Shown here piece by piece: positions 50,001 to 61,172 of a stretch of DNA of 64,000 nucleotides. This DNA is from Atkinsonella hypoxylon. Its lineage: Eukaryota > Ascomycota > Sordariomycetes > Hypocreales > Clavicipitaceae. The notes beneath the pieces were generated by a model that saw nothing but the letters and a program-made list of their open reading frames with translations, did no database searches and was not told the origin of the DNA. Position numbers and translations under genes: made by a program. How positions within the stretch are numbered: the stretch's first letter is position 1; every line of letters starts with the position of its first letter. The stretch spans positions 37,044-101,043 of the forward strand of contig JFHB01000110.1 in assembly GCA_000729835.1 (NCBI GenBank). Reading direction: 5' to 3'.

Positions 50001-51600
50001 ATTATAATCTTAGGTATAGCTTATAATAGAGTTTTAAAAAGAGCTAAAGATTAGTAGTTTTACTATTTATATAGATATATTAAAATACTCTAAAGGTAAA
50101 TTCCCTAAATAATTTTTCTTTAATTATATTTTACTCTATAAACTTAGCTAAATCTAGCTATATTATTGTATTCTAAATCTATATACTAAATTCTTTATAG
50201 ATAGTAGTATAAATAGAGTTTAAACTGCTAAAAATAGCTGTTTTTTTATAGTAATCTAGATACTACTTATACTATATTAATATATTCCCTTTAAAGAGAG
50301 TTTTAAGCTTAATATAAATAGCTTCTTAAGCGTTAATTATACTACAGCTATAGTAGTCTTTAATAGCTTAAATCTATAGCTCTATATTGTAGAAAATAGT
50401 GTACTTTCCTTTATATAAAATTAGCTTATAGATATTCTTATTGTTAAAGGGTTTAAAGTAACTAATATTAGTAATTTTCTATATAGAATCTATTTATTCC
50501 TTAAGGATTTAGAACTATATATTACCTTAGTTATTTTACTTCTAATATAGATTTAGCCTTTTATCTACTAGTTTTAGCTAGAGATTGTTGTTTCTAGTAT
50601 AGTATAGTGCTTATTAATTTATATACTAATATTTAAAGTTACTAAATACTTAATTCTAGTCTTTTTTAGTATTTTAGCTCTTTTTAGCTTTACTATTATA
50701 GTATTACTTTAATAAATTCTTTAGAAATTATAGTAGTGTTTATTCTTTTAGAAAAGTACTAAGGTATTTAAAGTATTCTTATATTATATAGTTTCCTTTA
50801 CTTAAGGGTTACTTTTAACCTTACTTTTAGTTATAGTTATTTTTTAAAGGTAAGTAAGAATTAAAAGCTCTTTATCTATAATCCTTAAGCTAGAAGCCTT
50901 ATTAGGTATAGTATTATCTATTATATTTATCCTAAGGCTTAAGTATAGTCTTTATTTTTTAGGCTAAGTATTATTACTTTACTTAAAGAGCAGTAATTTT
51001 ATTATTTAATTCTCTCTATAATTTACTAATTTTATTAATTAATTCTTCTCTAATTCTACTAATTTACTTATTAATTTCTATAGAAAAACCTATAAGCTAT
51101 TTTAGTAAAAGGTTCTCTTTTTTAAGTAGCTTTACTACTTTCTTTACTTTATACTTTAGCTTAAGGGTATAAAACCTTTAGTAAGCCTATAAAAGCAGTA
51201 AAATTTTAGCTAATTCTTTAATTAGTAAGTTCTTTCTAGCAGTTTAAGGTATATTTAATAGATCTAGGTCCTTAGTAAGTAGTATAAATCTAGATCTTTA
51301 TACTTACTTTCCTTTAATATTCTAGGTAGAACTAGTATTAGCTTTATAGATAGTACCTTTTAAGCTATTAAATCTAGATAATCTAGCTTTAGCTTTTCCT
51401 TTTAGTATTGCTGTTAGTAAATCTATAAGAAGTTTAGTAGATTTAGCCTTATTAATAATTCTATTAACCTACCTTTATATCTACTATACTGTAGAAGTAT
51501 TAACAGTATTCTAGTAAGAAAGTAGCTTTACTAGTTTAGGTTAGTTATATAATTTAAGCTATTTATTAATAAATTTATAGTAAGTAAGATAAAGTAATAG
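47006..51600 (-). pseudogene. G2 RT, protease and most of Gag
   Basis: Reverse counterpart of G1 about 9350-13616, interrupted by S2 (47053-47374). The RT catalytic YINNI is at about 47740-47753 in complement. The Gag coiled coil is near 50990-51190 and the protease near 48830-49080. Read leftwards, homology with G1 runs up to the A4 LTR and stops there, so part of RNase H is deleted. Confidence 0.83.
47053..47374 (-). repeat. S2: solo LTR, 322 bp
   Basis: TGTAATGGACT...AGTCCATAACA, inverted relative to S1, with target duplication attag (47048-47052, 47375-47379). A perfect 13-base palindrome GAGCCTaAGGCTC sits near the right end (47350-47362). Little RIP compared with the surrounding G2 sequence. 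Confidence 0.83.
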
Positions 51601-51762
51601 GCTTCTTTTTTCTTAAGGTATAAAATCCCTTTTTTAAATCTAAAAATCTAGATTTTAATAGTAAAATTTATAGAATTAGTGTATAGTTTTAAGTTCTTTA
51701 TTAGTAAAAGGAATATAATTCTTTCTACTAAGTTCCTTCTAAAGTTGCTCTATCTTAAACAT
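51601..51762 (-). pseudogene. G2 Gag N-terminus with preserved ATG
   Basis: On the minus strand an ATG at 51762 starts M-F-K-I-E-Q-L-x-K-E-L, the only place where the start codon of family G survives. In G1 the same position is ATA. It continues in frame into the Gag region at 47006-51600. Confidence 0.7.
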
Positions 51763-51824
51763 TATAATTTTAGCTTTTTAAGCTTAAGAAGAGTTAGTAA
51801 TAATTAGAAGCAATTGCTACTACT

Positions 51825-52067
51825 TATTACAGTAAGATTTAATGTAGGTTTATTAGAAGTAACAATAGGTTATTAGATTTAATAAGTTATATAATAATTT
51901 GTAAGAGAAGTTATAAGAGCTTCTGTAAGGAGCATTTAATAATAATGTTCTAGCAAATAATTGTTAATTGTTTAATTTAACTACTTAAGCGTTGCTTCTA
52001 ACTACTTATACATGATTGCGGTTACGTGCACTAGTGACCTGCGGGTCTGTAGGATTATCCCGTAACA
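51825..52067 (-). repeat. G2 5' LTR (right end)
   Basis: Plus-strand TATTACAGTAAG...ATCCCGTAACA. The inner (left) end is heavily RIP-mutated, while the outer (right) 55 bases keep CpG (gcggttacgtgcactagtg). The target duplication aagtc follows at 52068-52072. Confidence 0.92.
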
Positions 52068-52072
52068 AAGTC

Positions 52073-52886
52073 TTTAACAACTATATAAAGAGACAGTAGC
52101 AACTAGATATCTATATTATTTATTAAGACAATAAAAGAGGTCTTTAATAAGACTATATAACCTAGATCTAGCAATAAGGAATCGAAGACAAGCTAACAGC
52201 ACTATATACCTTAGTCTAAAACGGTTAAGCTAAAAGATTAAGGGGTATAATAGCTACTAAAGCTAGAACCTTACAGCTTTCCTTAAATTTGCCTTCTAAA
52301 TTATAGCCTAAACTCTAGAAAACAGCAACGTTCTTATACAATAGAACCTCTTAATAACGTATAGATTAGAAGACCCCTTTTTAGGTATTCTACACTTAGC
52401 TTTCTAAAAACAATAAAGATACTAGATATTCTAGCTTCCTTAAGCTAAATATCTCTTTCCTTAAAGCCTTTAGTTGTAGAGCTTATCCTTTTACAATAGA
52501 AGCTCTTAAGAATATAGCTAAATAAGAACTTAAGACTTTGCTCTATATAGAGATTAGTTACCTAGTTAGTTACAATTCCTTAAATATCTTCTGTATCTAG
52601 ATTTTAACGAAAAACGAGATTAGAAGAGTAAGAGACGTTACTTTTAACGAATCTTCCTTTTACAACCTACACAAAAAGCAACCTATTTAGCAAGAACAAG
52701 AGGTTTAAATCTAGCTTCTAGCATATATTAAATTAACCTTTAAATTTAAAGACTTCTAACTAACTACACTTATAGAAGTACAGCTTCTACCTGTTTTAAA
52801 CCTAGAAGAATACTAAGACTTTACTTCCTCTATAGAACCCTCTATAGATAAGGAACCTTTTCAACAGGAACCTTCCTAGTTGCTAA
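52073..52886 (+). pseudogene. B integrase core and C-terminus
   Basis: Continues B after G2. N-G-Q-A-E-R is readable at 52220-52237 with Q as TAA and E as K, followed by the I-I-A-T-K-A-R-T-L-Q helix and the N-R-T-x-Q-x-R motif. It runs to 52886, where H inserts (target gctaa 52882-52886 and 58854-58858). Confidence 0.83.
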
Positions 52887-53214
52887 TGTGACGGTCACGA
52901 TCCCTCGTTATTGTTATCGGTTACCTTAATATTAAGATGTTCTAAGTTAGCCACTCTGTAGGCGCTAGCTTAAGCTGTAGGACCTTAGGTCTTCTTCGAA
53001 AAAACCTTAGACTATTGCAGAATAACGTTAGACTATTAGATGCACTAGATGTAGCCTTACTTTAGGGTGTTAACTCCACTAGGGTCTGTTAATCTTATAG
53101 CCCTTAAGCACCTATAGAGGCTTTACCTCCTTTTTTCTCTTTTTCCCTCTATCTTAAAGTCTTTATTAATAGAGCTTAATAAGACTATTTAATCTTTCTT
53201 TTATAGCTATAATA
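52887..53214 (+). repeat. H 5' LTR
   Basis: TGTGACGGTCACGATCCC to GCTATAATA. The left edge keeps four CpG sites that are TpA/TpG-derived in the 3' LTR, while the right end is mutated. Confidence 0.92.
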
Positions 53215-53329
53215 TTACTCTAAGATTACTATTTTTATTTACTGCTTAAGCAATAAATAAATATAGACTTTTACTCTTTATTTTACCTATATTAGCTGTT
53301 TTAATAAGAAAAAGAATTATATAAATTTA

Positions 53330-54572
53330 TATATATAATTATAAAAAGAACTATACACTTAGTAAGCTTTAAGATAGAAGAACTAGAAGTTTAAGAAGAT
53401 AGTCTTAAAGAACTTAAGCTTAACTTAAAAGAAGACTCTAGCTTAATATTATTTAAGTTAAAAGATAATTCTAAAGAACCTAGATTAAAAGAAGATTAAT
53501 CTAAAGCTATAAATAAAGACTTAAAATATATAAAGAAACTCCTTTAAGCATTAAAAAAAAGTAATATTAAAATTACTTAACTAGAAGAAGAATAATAGTT
53601 TTAAAGAGAATATAGTTATAATATAACTCTAGCTAATAGCGTTTTTAGCCTAACGTTTAAGCTAATAGAGAAAGCTACTATTAAAGCTTTTTAACTATTT
53701 AATCTTAATAGTAATATAGATACCTTTAACTCTTATTATAATAGAAAAGTAAAGAAGGTAGAAACTAATCCCTTAATCTTTAATAGTAAGTTAAGTAAAG
53801 GCTTTAACGCTTAAGTTAATAGAGTAGCTAATAAAATTATAGAAAATATTAAAGTCTTTAAGACTAAATGTAGTTATATAACTGTTATCTATTTAGCTAT
53901 ATCTAGTGCTACTACTAATCTTTTAGAGTCTTAATATAGTAGAACCTTAATAAATCTCTTTAGAAACTCCTTTAAAATAATTACTACTCTTGCTGCTATA
54001 TATTAGAACTTTAATAAAGCTATATACACTTATAAAGCCCTTTAGGATATAGTCTATAACCCTTTTAATAAGAACATTAATATATATATTAGTTAGATTA
54101 ATAAGCTTATAGATAAGGCTAACATTCTAGTAAGTAAAAGAAAGAGTATACTTTATAAGTATATCTCTACTTACCTAAACTCTACCTTATTAATAGAGTG
54201 TAAAGACCTTAACGTTAGCTATAAGGTGTTTTTTAGTTATATAGCTAATATAGCGTTAGCTTATAAGTAAATTGCTAAAGAACGCTAATAAAAGAGAAAA
54301 GAACTTAACGTTAAGAAGGCCTATAAAGCTATTAAAAAGGAACCTTATTGTTCTCCTAAAGCTAATAGAAGTAACTATAAATTACTAAGAATTAGGAACT
54401 CTTTCTATAAAAAAGAGTAAGTATTAGCTAAAGGCTAATGCTTTAATTATAAAGAAAAAGGATACTTTACCTATAACTACCCTAATAAAAAGAAGATTAT
54501 TACTACTAAAAAGGTAATAGAAGAAGAAAAGAATTCTTAGTTTTCTAGTTTATCTTCTAACTTAAAAAACTA
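53330..54572 (+). pseudogene. H Gag with degenerate zinc knuckle
   Basis: Frame 1 (position leaves remainder 1 on division by 3). The N-terminus has a Lys/Glu/Leu-rich segment. The capsid-like region covers about 53700-54290, and a CCHC zinc knuckle at 54439-54480 reads C-F-N-Y-K-E-K-G-Y-F-T-Y-N-Y, with two Cys and the His replaced by Tyr (TGY to TAY, CAY to TAY). Gag frame meets TAG immediately after the slippery heptamer (54571-54573), which may be its true stop or a mutated Gln codon. Start codon not identified. Confidence 0.8.
54564..54570 (+). promoter_or_regulatory. Candidate -1 ribosomal frameshift site AAAAAAC in H
   Basis: The Gag frame reads tta-aaa-aac, so the heptamer is A_AAA_AAC in the canonical phase. 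A one-base backward slip gives exactly the Pol frame (position divisible by 3), used from 54570 to the chromodomain. The next Gag codon is TAG. The downstream pseudoknot cannot be judged from a RIP-mutated copy. Confidence 0.6.
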
Positions 54573-57500
54573 GAAGCACTACTAGAAGTCTTTATAGTAG
54601 TTAAGATGCTATAGATAGCTAGAATTAGTAATAAAAACCTAAATTTATTTATAATTCCTATATAATTATAGTTATATAGATTAGGATTTAAGATCTAAGC
54701 TTTATATAATATAGAAGCAAATATTTTGTTGCTAGTTAGCTACTAAGTAGCTAAGTAAGCTAAGAAGTTATTAGAATAGGTTCTTAAGAAGCTATTAATA
54801 CCTATATCTCTATCTAATTATTGCAATTAAAGTGCTAAAAAAGTTACTTACTTAGTTAAAGGAATAATAAAGCTAGATAAACAACAATTTATTAAGTAGA
54901 AGTTCTATATTACTAATATAGGTTATAATGTATTTATTAGTTAAGAGTAGCTAGCAGCCTAGAATATTTAGTTATATCCTTAAAGCAAAAGAATTATATA
55001 GTTAAAGAATTAACCTAATAATGTAAAATTCTTATTAGCTATAATACTAAATCTATAAAAGAAGAAGGCTAATTCTATAGTTTAAAAAGATACTTTATAA
55101 TATAACTAAAGAATAAACAATTAAATTAATTAGGAAAAGCATTTAATCTATTAGATCCTAAAACGCTTAAATCTCTAAGAAGAGGTTACTTTAACTCTAA
55201 AGGAAGATTTAACTAAACCTTTAGTTAATATAATAGAGCTATAAGCTTAAATTAAAGCTAACCTCTATTAATTGCAATAGAAAAAGTTATAGATACCTAA
55301 TAAAGCTATTGCCTTTATTAATTAAATAGTCTTACTACTTATAGTTAGTCTTTAAGCCCTTAGAGTATAAGTATAGTAGAAGATATATATAAGTAAAACT
55401 ATTCCCTTTTATAAGAATAAGGACCTAAAGTATATTAAGTTAGTAAGAAAGTTAATTTCTTTATAGTTAATATATCTAGAAGGATTCTTTTTAAAGAAAG
55501 CTACTGTAGTGTTACTACTTAGCTGCTTTAGTTATAATATTATATTAGAATTAGCTAAACTATTGTTAAGTTCCCCTTCTATATATAGAACCCCTCTTAG
55601 ATGCCTTCCCTTAGAAAAGAAAGCTATTAAAGAACTATTAAAAGCTAGATTAATTAAACTCTATATAGCTAATAAACCTATATTAAATGTTTTTACTCTA
55701 AAACCTTACTCTAATAAGAGGCATTTCTACTAAGATTATTAATAGATTAATAACTTCCTAAAGCCTTAATTAGTTCCTACTCTAGATATTAGAGAAACTA
55801 TTACTAATTGCTAATAAGCTAAAAGAATAAGTAAGATTAATATTATTAGAGCTTTTAATTAAATATTAATTAAAGTAGACTTCTAATACCTAACTACCTT
55901 TTAAACTTACTAAAGAACGTTCTAGTAGAAAGTACTTCTCTTTAAATTAAAAGTTAAACTAACCTAGTAGTAGTTATTTATTAACGCTTAACTTAATAAA
56001 TTACTTAACCTCTTTATTAGTGCTTATACTAATAATATTCTAATCTATATAGATAATAAAGTAGAAAAGGTTTATTAGTCTTAAGTTAAAGAAGTTATTT
56101 ACTAATTATATAAGGCTAATCTTTAAGGTAATATTAAGAAATTCTAGTTTAATATAAAAAGTATTAATTACTTAAGTGTAATAATTAAAGTTAGAAAAGG
56201 TATATAAATTAATCTAGCTAAGATTAAAGCTATTACTAGCTAGAAGATTAAAGATCTAACTTTTAAGACTGCACTAAGATCCTTCCTTAAGTTATATAAT
56301 TATATCTATATATTCTGCAGTTATTCTAGCAATATAGTAGAACTACTAAATTGCTTGCTTAAGAAAGATATAATATTTATTATTAAACTAGAATAATAAT
56401 AAGTATTTAATTTAATAAAGAAATTAGCTACTTAAGCACCTATATTAGCTTTCTTTTAACCTAGTAGGAAAATCTAAGTAAAGACTAACGCTTCTTATAA
56501 CGCTATAGAAGAAGTAATTATACAGTTATAAAACAATAATAAATAGAAACCTATTAAATATTTTAGTAAGACTATAATACTAATAGAAAGAGCTTATTCT
56601 ATTTAGAATTAAGAAATATTAGCTATAGTTTAAACGTTATAGCACTTTAAACCTAAGCTGCTTAGTACTTAATTCTTTATTATTACTAATTACTAAGCAC
56701 TATTATATTAGTTTACTAAGAGACTACTGTTAATGCATTAAGTTAGATAGGCTAATTTCTTAGCTAACTTTAATATTACTTTCTAGTATTAAAAAGGAAA
56801 AGATAATATTATTGCTAATACTTTATTAAGGAAGACTATTAACACTTCTACTATTAAAGCCTAAGAAGCTCTAAACTAAACCTTTAAGATAATACTGCTT
56901 AATTAAATTAATAATACAATAATATTAAATATATAAGAGAGACTTTAAGGATTAAATCTAGTAAACCTAATTATTAAAGAAAATAAAGAATAAGGTCTAG
57001 GTTCTTACAATAGAAAGCTAGTAGTTTTAGTTTAAACTAATAATAGAAAGATCTTCTTATATATAGTGTTAATTTATAAAGCTTATATACTACCTATTTT
57101 TACCTATAAAGGTTAACATAAAACAATTAATCTTGTTAAAAGGCAATATTAGTAGTAAGGAATAAACTATAATATTTAGACCTTTATAAAGAATTATTTA
57201 GACTATAACTATAATAAACCTTACTATAATAAGACTCTAGGCTTATTACACTCTCTACTAGTACTAAATAAAGTATAGAAGTAGGTAGTTATTAATAGTA
57301 AGGATATATCTCTAGATAAATTTAGCTATAACTATATTTAGGTGTTTATTTGCAAATTTAGTTGCTTAATAGCTACTCTTCTAGGTTATAAAACAGATAT
57401 AGTAGAAAAGATTATATAATAGTATTATTAATATATATACTATTTCCTTAGCTTGCTTAGTGTTTAAATTAGTAATAACGCTAGCCCTTTTATATTAGAA

Positions 57501-58500
57501 TTCCTAGAAACAATTAATAACCTAACTAGTATAAAACATTATTATAGAAGTTCTTTACACCTATAAACCTAAAAAGCTATAGAGATTATAAATTAGGAAT
57601 TAGATTAGAAGCTACAATTCTATATTAACTAGTATTAAAGGTAGTAAAGTATTTACCTTCTTGCTTTAGACTTTATATATAATATATTGTAGTACTTATT
57701 ATTAGATATATATTCTCTTTAGGTATTATTAGGTTAACTACTATAGAATCTATTAGCATTAAATAATAAACTATTTAATCTTATTAATTTAGAAAGAGTA
57801 TAAACTGCTTAAAACATTATTATATAAATAAAGAAAGTACAAAACCTTATATAGTAAAATGCAGTTAAAGCCTAGAAGGTATAAGAGAACTAAGCTAATT
57901 AAAAAAGAAGGGAAGTTAACTTTAATGTAGGCAATAAAGTCTATATATAGAAGAAAGGCTTTATAACTTTAGCTCTAACTACTTAACTTAATTCTTAATA
58001 CACTAGTTTATAGTTAATAATTAAAAAGAGAGGTTATAGCTTTATCTTAAATATTCTAGGCTAGTTTAAAGGGTCTCTATTGTTTTATATAAATAGGCTA
58101 CAAAAGGCACTAATTAATCTATTGCCTTAGCAGCTAATTACGCTAAAGGAACTATAAGAAATCTAAGGCTAAATAGAGTATAAAGTTAACTAAGTACTAG
58201 CCTTTAGATTAAAAGGTTAAAATAAGACCTTAGAATATTAAGTTAGTTAAAAAGGTTATAACCTAAATAATTAATAGTATTTAGTAAGGAATTTAGCTAA
58301 TGCAGCAGCAGCCTTAGTTAAATTTCACAAGAAGTATCTAGATACTGTAGAACCACTAGTAAGACTACAGAAATAGTTAGTTGCAGCTACTAACAATAAA
58401 GCTGTAGTAGAATATAACAATAATAATATAGCTGCAAAGGATACTATAATAAAGAGGAAAAGACCTATATAATATAGGTAAAACCTTTAATATTATCTAA
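54570..58500 (+). pseudogene. H Pol: protease, RT, RNase H, integrase, chromodomain
   Basis: Frame 3. A protease-like region with L-Y-D-T-like block (about 54700) is followed by RT. The RT N-terminal part is still open (55509-55733, E-K-K-A-I-K-E-L-L and N-V-F-T-L-K-P). YADD-type catalytic residues read Y-T-N-N at 56025-56036, with Y-L-G-V-I-L downstream (about 56170). RNase H lies at about 56440-56800 and integrase at about 57060-58000. A chromodomain begins near 58176 with E-Y-K-V-N-Q-V-L-A, then L-E-Y-Q-V-x-x-K-G-Y and a K-F-H end. Stops are TAG/TAA at Gln/Trp positions. Confidence 0.87.
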
Positions 58501-58525
58501 CAATATTAGGTTTAAAAGGGGGTAG

Positions 58526-58853
58526 TGTAACAGTTATAATCCCTTATTATTGTTATTAGTTACCTTAATATTAAGATGTTCTAAGTTAGCTACTCTATAG
58601 GCGCTAGCTTAAGCTGCAGGACCTTAGGTTTTCTTTAGAAAAACCTTAGACTGTTGCAGAATAACGTTAGACTGTTAGATGCACTAGATATAGCCCTACT
58701 TTAGGGTGTTAACTCCACTAGGGTCCGTTAATCTTGTAGCCCTCGGGCACCTACAGAGGCTTTGCCTCCTTTTTCCTCTTTTCCCCTCCATCTTAGAGTC
58801 TTCGTTGATAGAGCCTAATAAGACCATTTGATCTTTCCCTTATGGCCGTAACA
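58526..58853 (+). repeat. H 3' LTR
   Basis: Preceded by polypurine aaaaggggg (58514-58522). The left part is RIP-mutated (tgtaacagttataatccc), while the right outer part is nearly intact (cccttatggccgtaaca). 328 bp, equal to the 5' LTR. The target duplication gctaa follows. Confidence 0.92.
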
Positions 58854-58858
58854 GCTAA

Positions 58859-60641
58859 CACTAAGTCTAGAACCACTAAGTTAACAGCTTCTACAACTAA
58901 CTAACCCTTATAGGTTAGTAAGACTAGCTACCTATAATTCTTCTAACTTTGCCTTTACTAGTAGCTTCCTACTAGGCATAAAGGAAAGACTTTATTAACG
59001 AAATCTTCCCCCTAAACCTAGAAACTAGAAAGAGCTACAACAGCACTAATTTGTTAATAAGTTTAAAGAGGCAGCAATAAAGGAATTTAACGATAACTAG
59101 GAAAAGAGAACCTTTTAACTAACACTAGTTATAGATCTTCCTACTAGATATAAGCTAATTCCTCTTACCTAGGTCTTTAAGTATAAATTCAATAAATATA
59201 AATACCTTACTTAATTTAAAGCTAGAATCTTTATAAGAGGAGACCTTTAACCTATAAGCTTAAAAGAGACTTATGCAGCAACCCTTACAGCTAGATCCTT
59301 TTAAATTCTTATAGTAATTCTAACGAAATTCAACCTTAATTCTATCTAAATAGATGCTATCTCTACCTTTACTAATAGTCTTTAAGATAAAACTATTTAC
59401 ATTAATTATCCTAATAGATTTAAGAAACTAGAATAGGCTTTATTGCTTCTTAGAGCTCTATATAGCCTAAGGAGGTCCCTCTATCTCTAGCAGAAAGATC
59501 TCTCTTTAACTCTTTAAAGACTACAACTATAGGTAGTTACAGAAGACCCTTACATTATAATCTTAGATACAGTAGTTATCTTCTACTTTATAGATAATAT
59601 TATACTTATCTTTTAATCTAAAAATAGAGATAAAGCATAAGGAATTGCATAAGGACTTTAAGATAGTTACAAAATAAAGATCCTAGGGGATTTAAAGTAG
59701 TTTCTTAGAATTTAAATTATTTGCAATTAAAAGCTTTAAAAGATCTAGCTTTTATAAGACTCTTATATAGAGAAAATCGCTAACGAATTTCTCTCTAGAA
59801 AGATACCTAAGAAAACCTACCTAATTCTAGAACAACAACTTAAAAAGAACTAGCAACAAGCCTCTTTACAACAGATATACTAGTATTAGAAGCTTATTAG
59901 TTCTATTAACTACCCTTCTACAATAACAAGGCTAGATATAGCTCTTGCTGTATCTAGACTCTCTAAGCACCTTTAGAATCCCTCTGAATATTACTATAAA
60001 GTAGCTGTAGGAGTAGTTATTTACCTCTTTCTTACTTAATTTCTTACTATTTAATTCTCTAATAGCAACTAATAAGAGCTTATAGTAGCTTCTAATGCTG
60101 CTTACACTAACAATAAAGTAACCTATAAATTGTTATAAGGCTCTTTCTTTAGTCTCTTTAGTAGAGCAATTAGTTAGCAAGCAATTAAGTAACCTATAAT
60201 TATAACTTCCTCTACAGAAGTAGAGCTTCTAGCTCTTTCTACAACAGCAAAAGATTTAATCTCTATATCTAGGCTTCTTAACTAATTAGGTCTTAAGCTA
60301 GATATTAGCAACTAACCCCCTATTATCTAATGTAATAACCTTTAGATAATTTGTTTTATAACTCTTAATATTCCTTAAATTAAGACCGCTTTAAAGTACG
60401 TTAATGTTTACAACTATTAGCTTTAGTAGGCCTATAAAGAAGGCCTCTTCCAGCTATCTTACACATTAACAGCAGATATAGTTGCTAATAAACTTACTAA
60501 AGCTCTTATTAGTTAGAAATTTATTATCTTTTGTAATTAACTTAGTCTTATAGATATAGAAAGTCTTATTAAGCTAGAAGAGCTTAAAGACTCTAAAGAG
60601 GAATAGATAGCTTATTAACTAACAACCTATCTAGAGGGGTA
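58859..60641 (+). pseudogene. B reverse transcriptase and RNase H
   Basis: Continues B after H. RT motifs: K-A-R-I-F-I-R-G-D (about 59220), A-L-Y-S-L-R-R-S (about 59457-59480), and the catalytic F-V-D-D position as F-I-D-N at 59586-59598. Then Y-I-E-K-I-A (about 59765), D-I-A-L-A-V-S-R-L-S-K-H (about 59935), RNase H with A-S-N-A-A-Y (about 60090), E-V-E-L-L-A-L-S (about 60220), and T-A-D-I-V-A-N-K-L-T-K-A-L near the end. A polypurine agagggg (60633-60639) precedes the 3' LTR. Confidence 0.87.
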
Positions 60642-61167
60642 TATTAAAAGTAGCTTTAACACTAGTGCTAAAAGTAGCTACAACACTAGCGATACCAACA
60701 TCGCTAGCTTTATGCAACATTAGCTCTAACAGCTATTACTAGCACAACTACTCTAACAGTAACACAATAAAGGAACTTAGTTATAACAATTAAGTGTAGG
60801 AAACAAGTAGGTGTAGTAGACTAGGATAGAATACAATAGAGGTTATTTAGTCTATTATCTTTCCTTTGTTATAAGGCTCTATATACACTAATATCTGCCC
60901 CTCTTATAGAGGCAGTGCAATAGATTACTTAGCATCTCTTAGCATTCTCTCGCTCTACAAGCTGCAGGATTTTTAGGTATCTAGCTATCCCCCTTCTTGT
61001 TTTTTCTTCTCTTCTTCTCTTTCTTCCTCTCTTAGAATTAGCTATATATAGGCCGCTTCCTCCCTCTTAAGTTAGAGAAATTAAGCAAGCAATTTACACT
61101 CTTCTACACACTAGAAGCTTCTTTATCTTCTCTTTATTCTGTTATCTCTTCTATCTCCCTTTTGATA
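60642..61167 (+). repeat. B 3' LTR, uninterrupted
   Basis: TATTAAAAG to CTTTTGATA, 526 bp. It shows the empty version of the S1 insertion site and the outer-right edge in better state than the 5' copy. Followed by target duplication aaggc. Confidence 0.92.
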
Positions 61168-61172
61168 AAGGC

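Larger units (their letters stand above)
34313..52067 (-). mobile_element. G2: Ty3/gypsy element on minus strand, containing A4 and S2
   Basis: Second copy of family G, with 243-bp LTRs at both ends and target duplication aagtc inside B's integrase. A4 (39149-47005) and S2 (47053-47374) are nested in its pol. After removing them it is about 9.57 kb, roughly 390 bp shorter than G1; the missing part corresponds to G1 about 13617-14003 (RNase H) and lies exactly at the A4 junction. Confidence 0.93.
52887..58853 (+). mobile_element. H: complete 5.97-kb Ty3/gypsy chromovirus
   Basis: 328-bp LTRs and exact target duplication gctaa. It lies between the integrase and RT segments of B. Gag with zinc knuckle, Pol in the -1 frame, and a C-terminal chromodomain. 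Dead through RIP. Confidence 0.93.
30907..61167 (+). mobile_element. B: Ty1/copia element, 30 kb span because of nested insertions
   Basis: LTRs at 30907-31760 and 60642-61167, and target duplication aaggc (30902-30906 and 61168-61172) in the integrase of A3. After removing S1 with its duplication, the 5' LTR is 526 bp, exactly the length of the 3' LTR. Also nested are G2 (34313-52067) and H (52887-58853), leaving about 6 kb of B itself. The frame continues across every insertion. Ends TRTCAAAAG and TTTTGATA suggest original TGTCAAAAG..CTTTTGACA. Confidence 0.93.
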
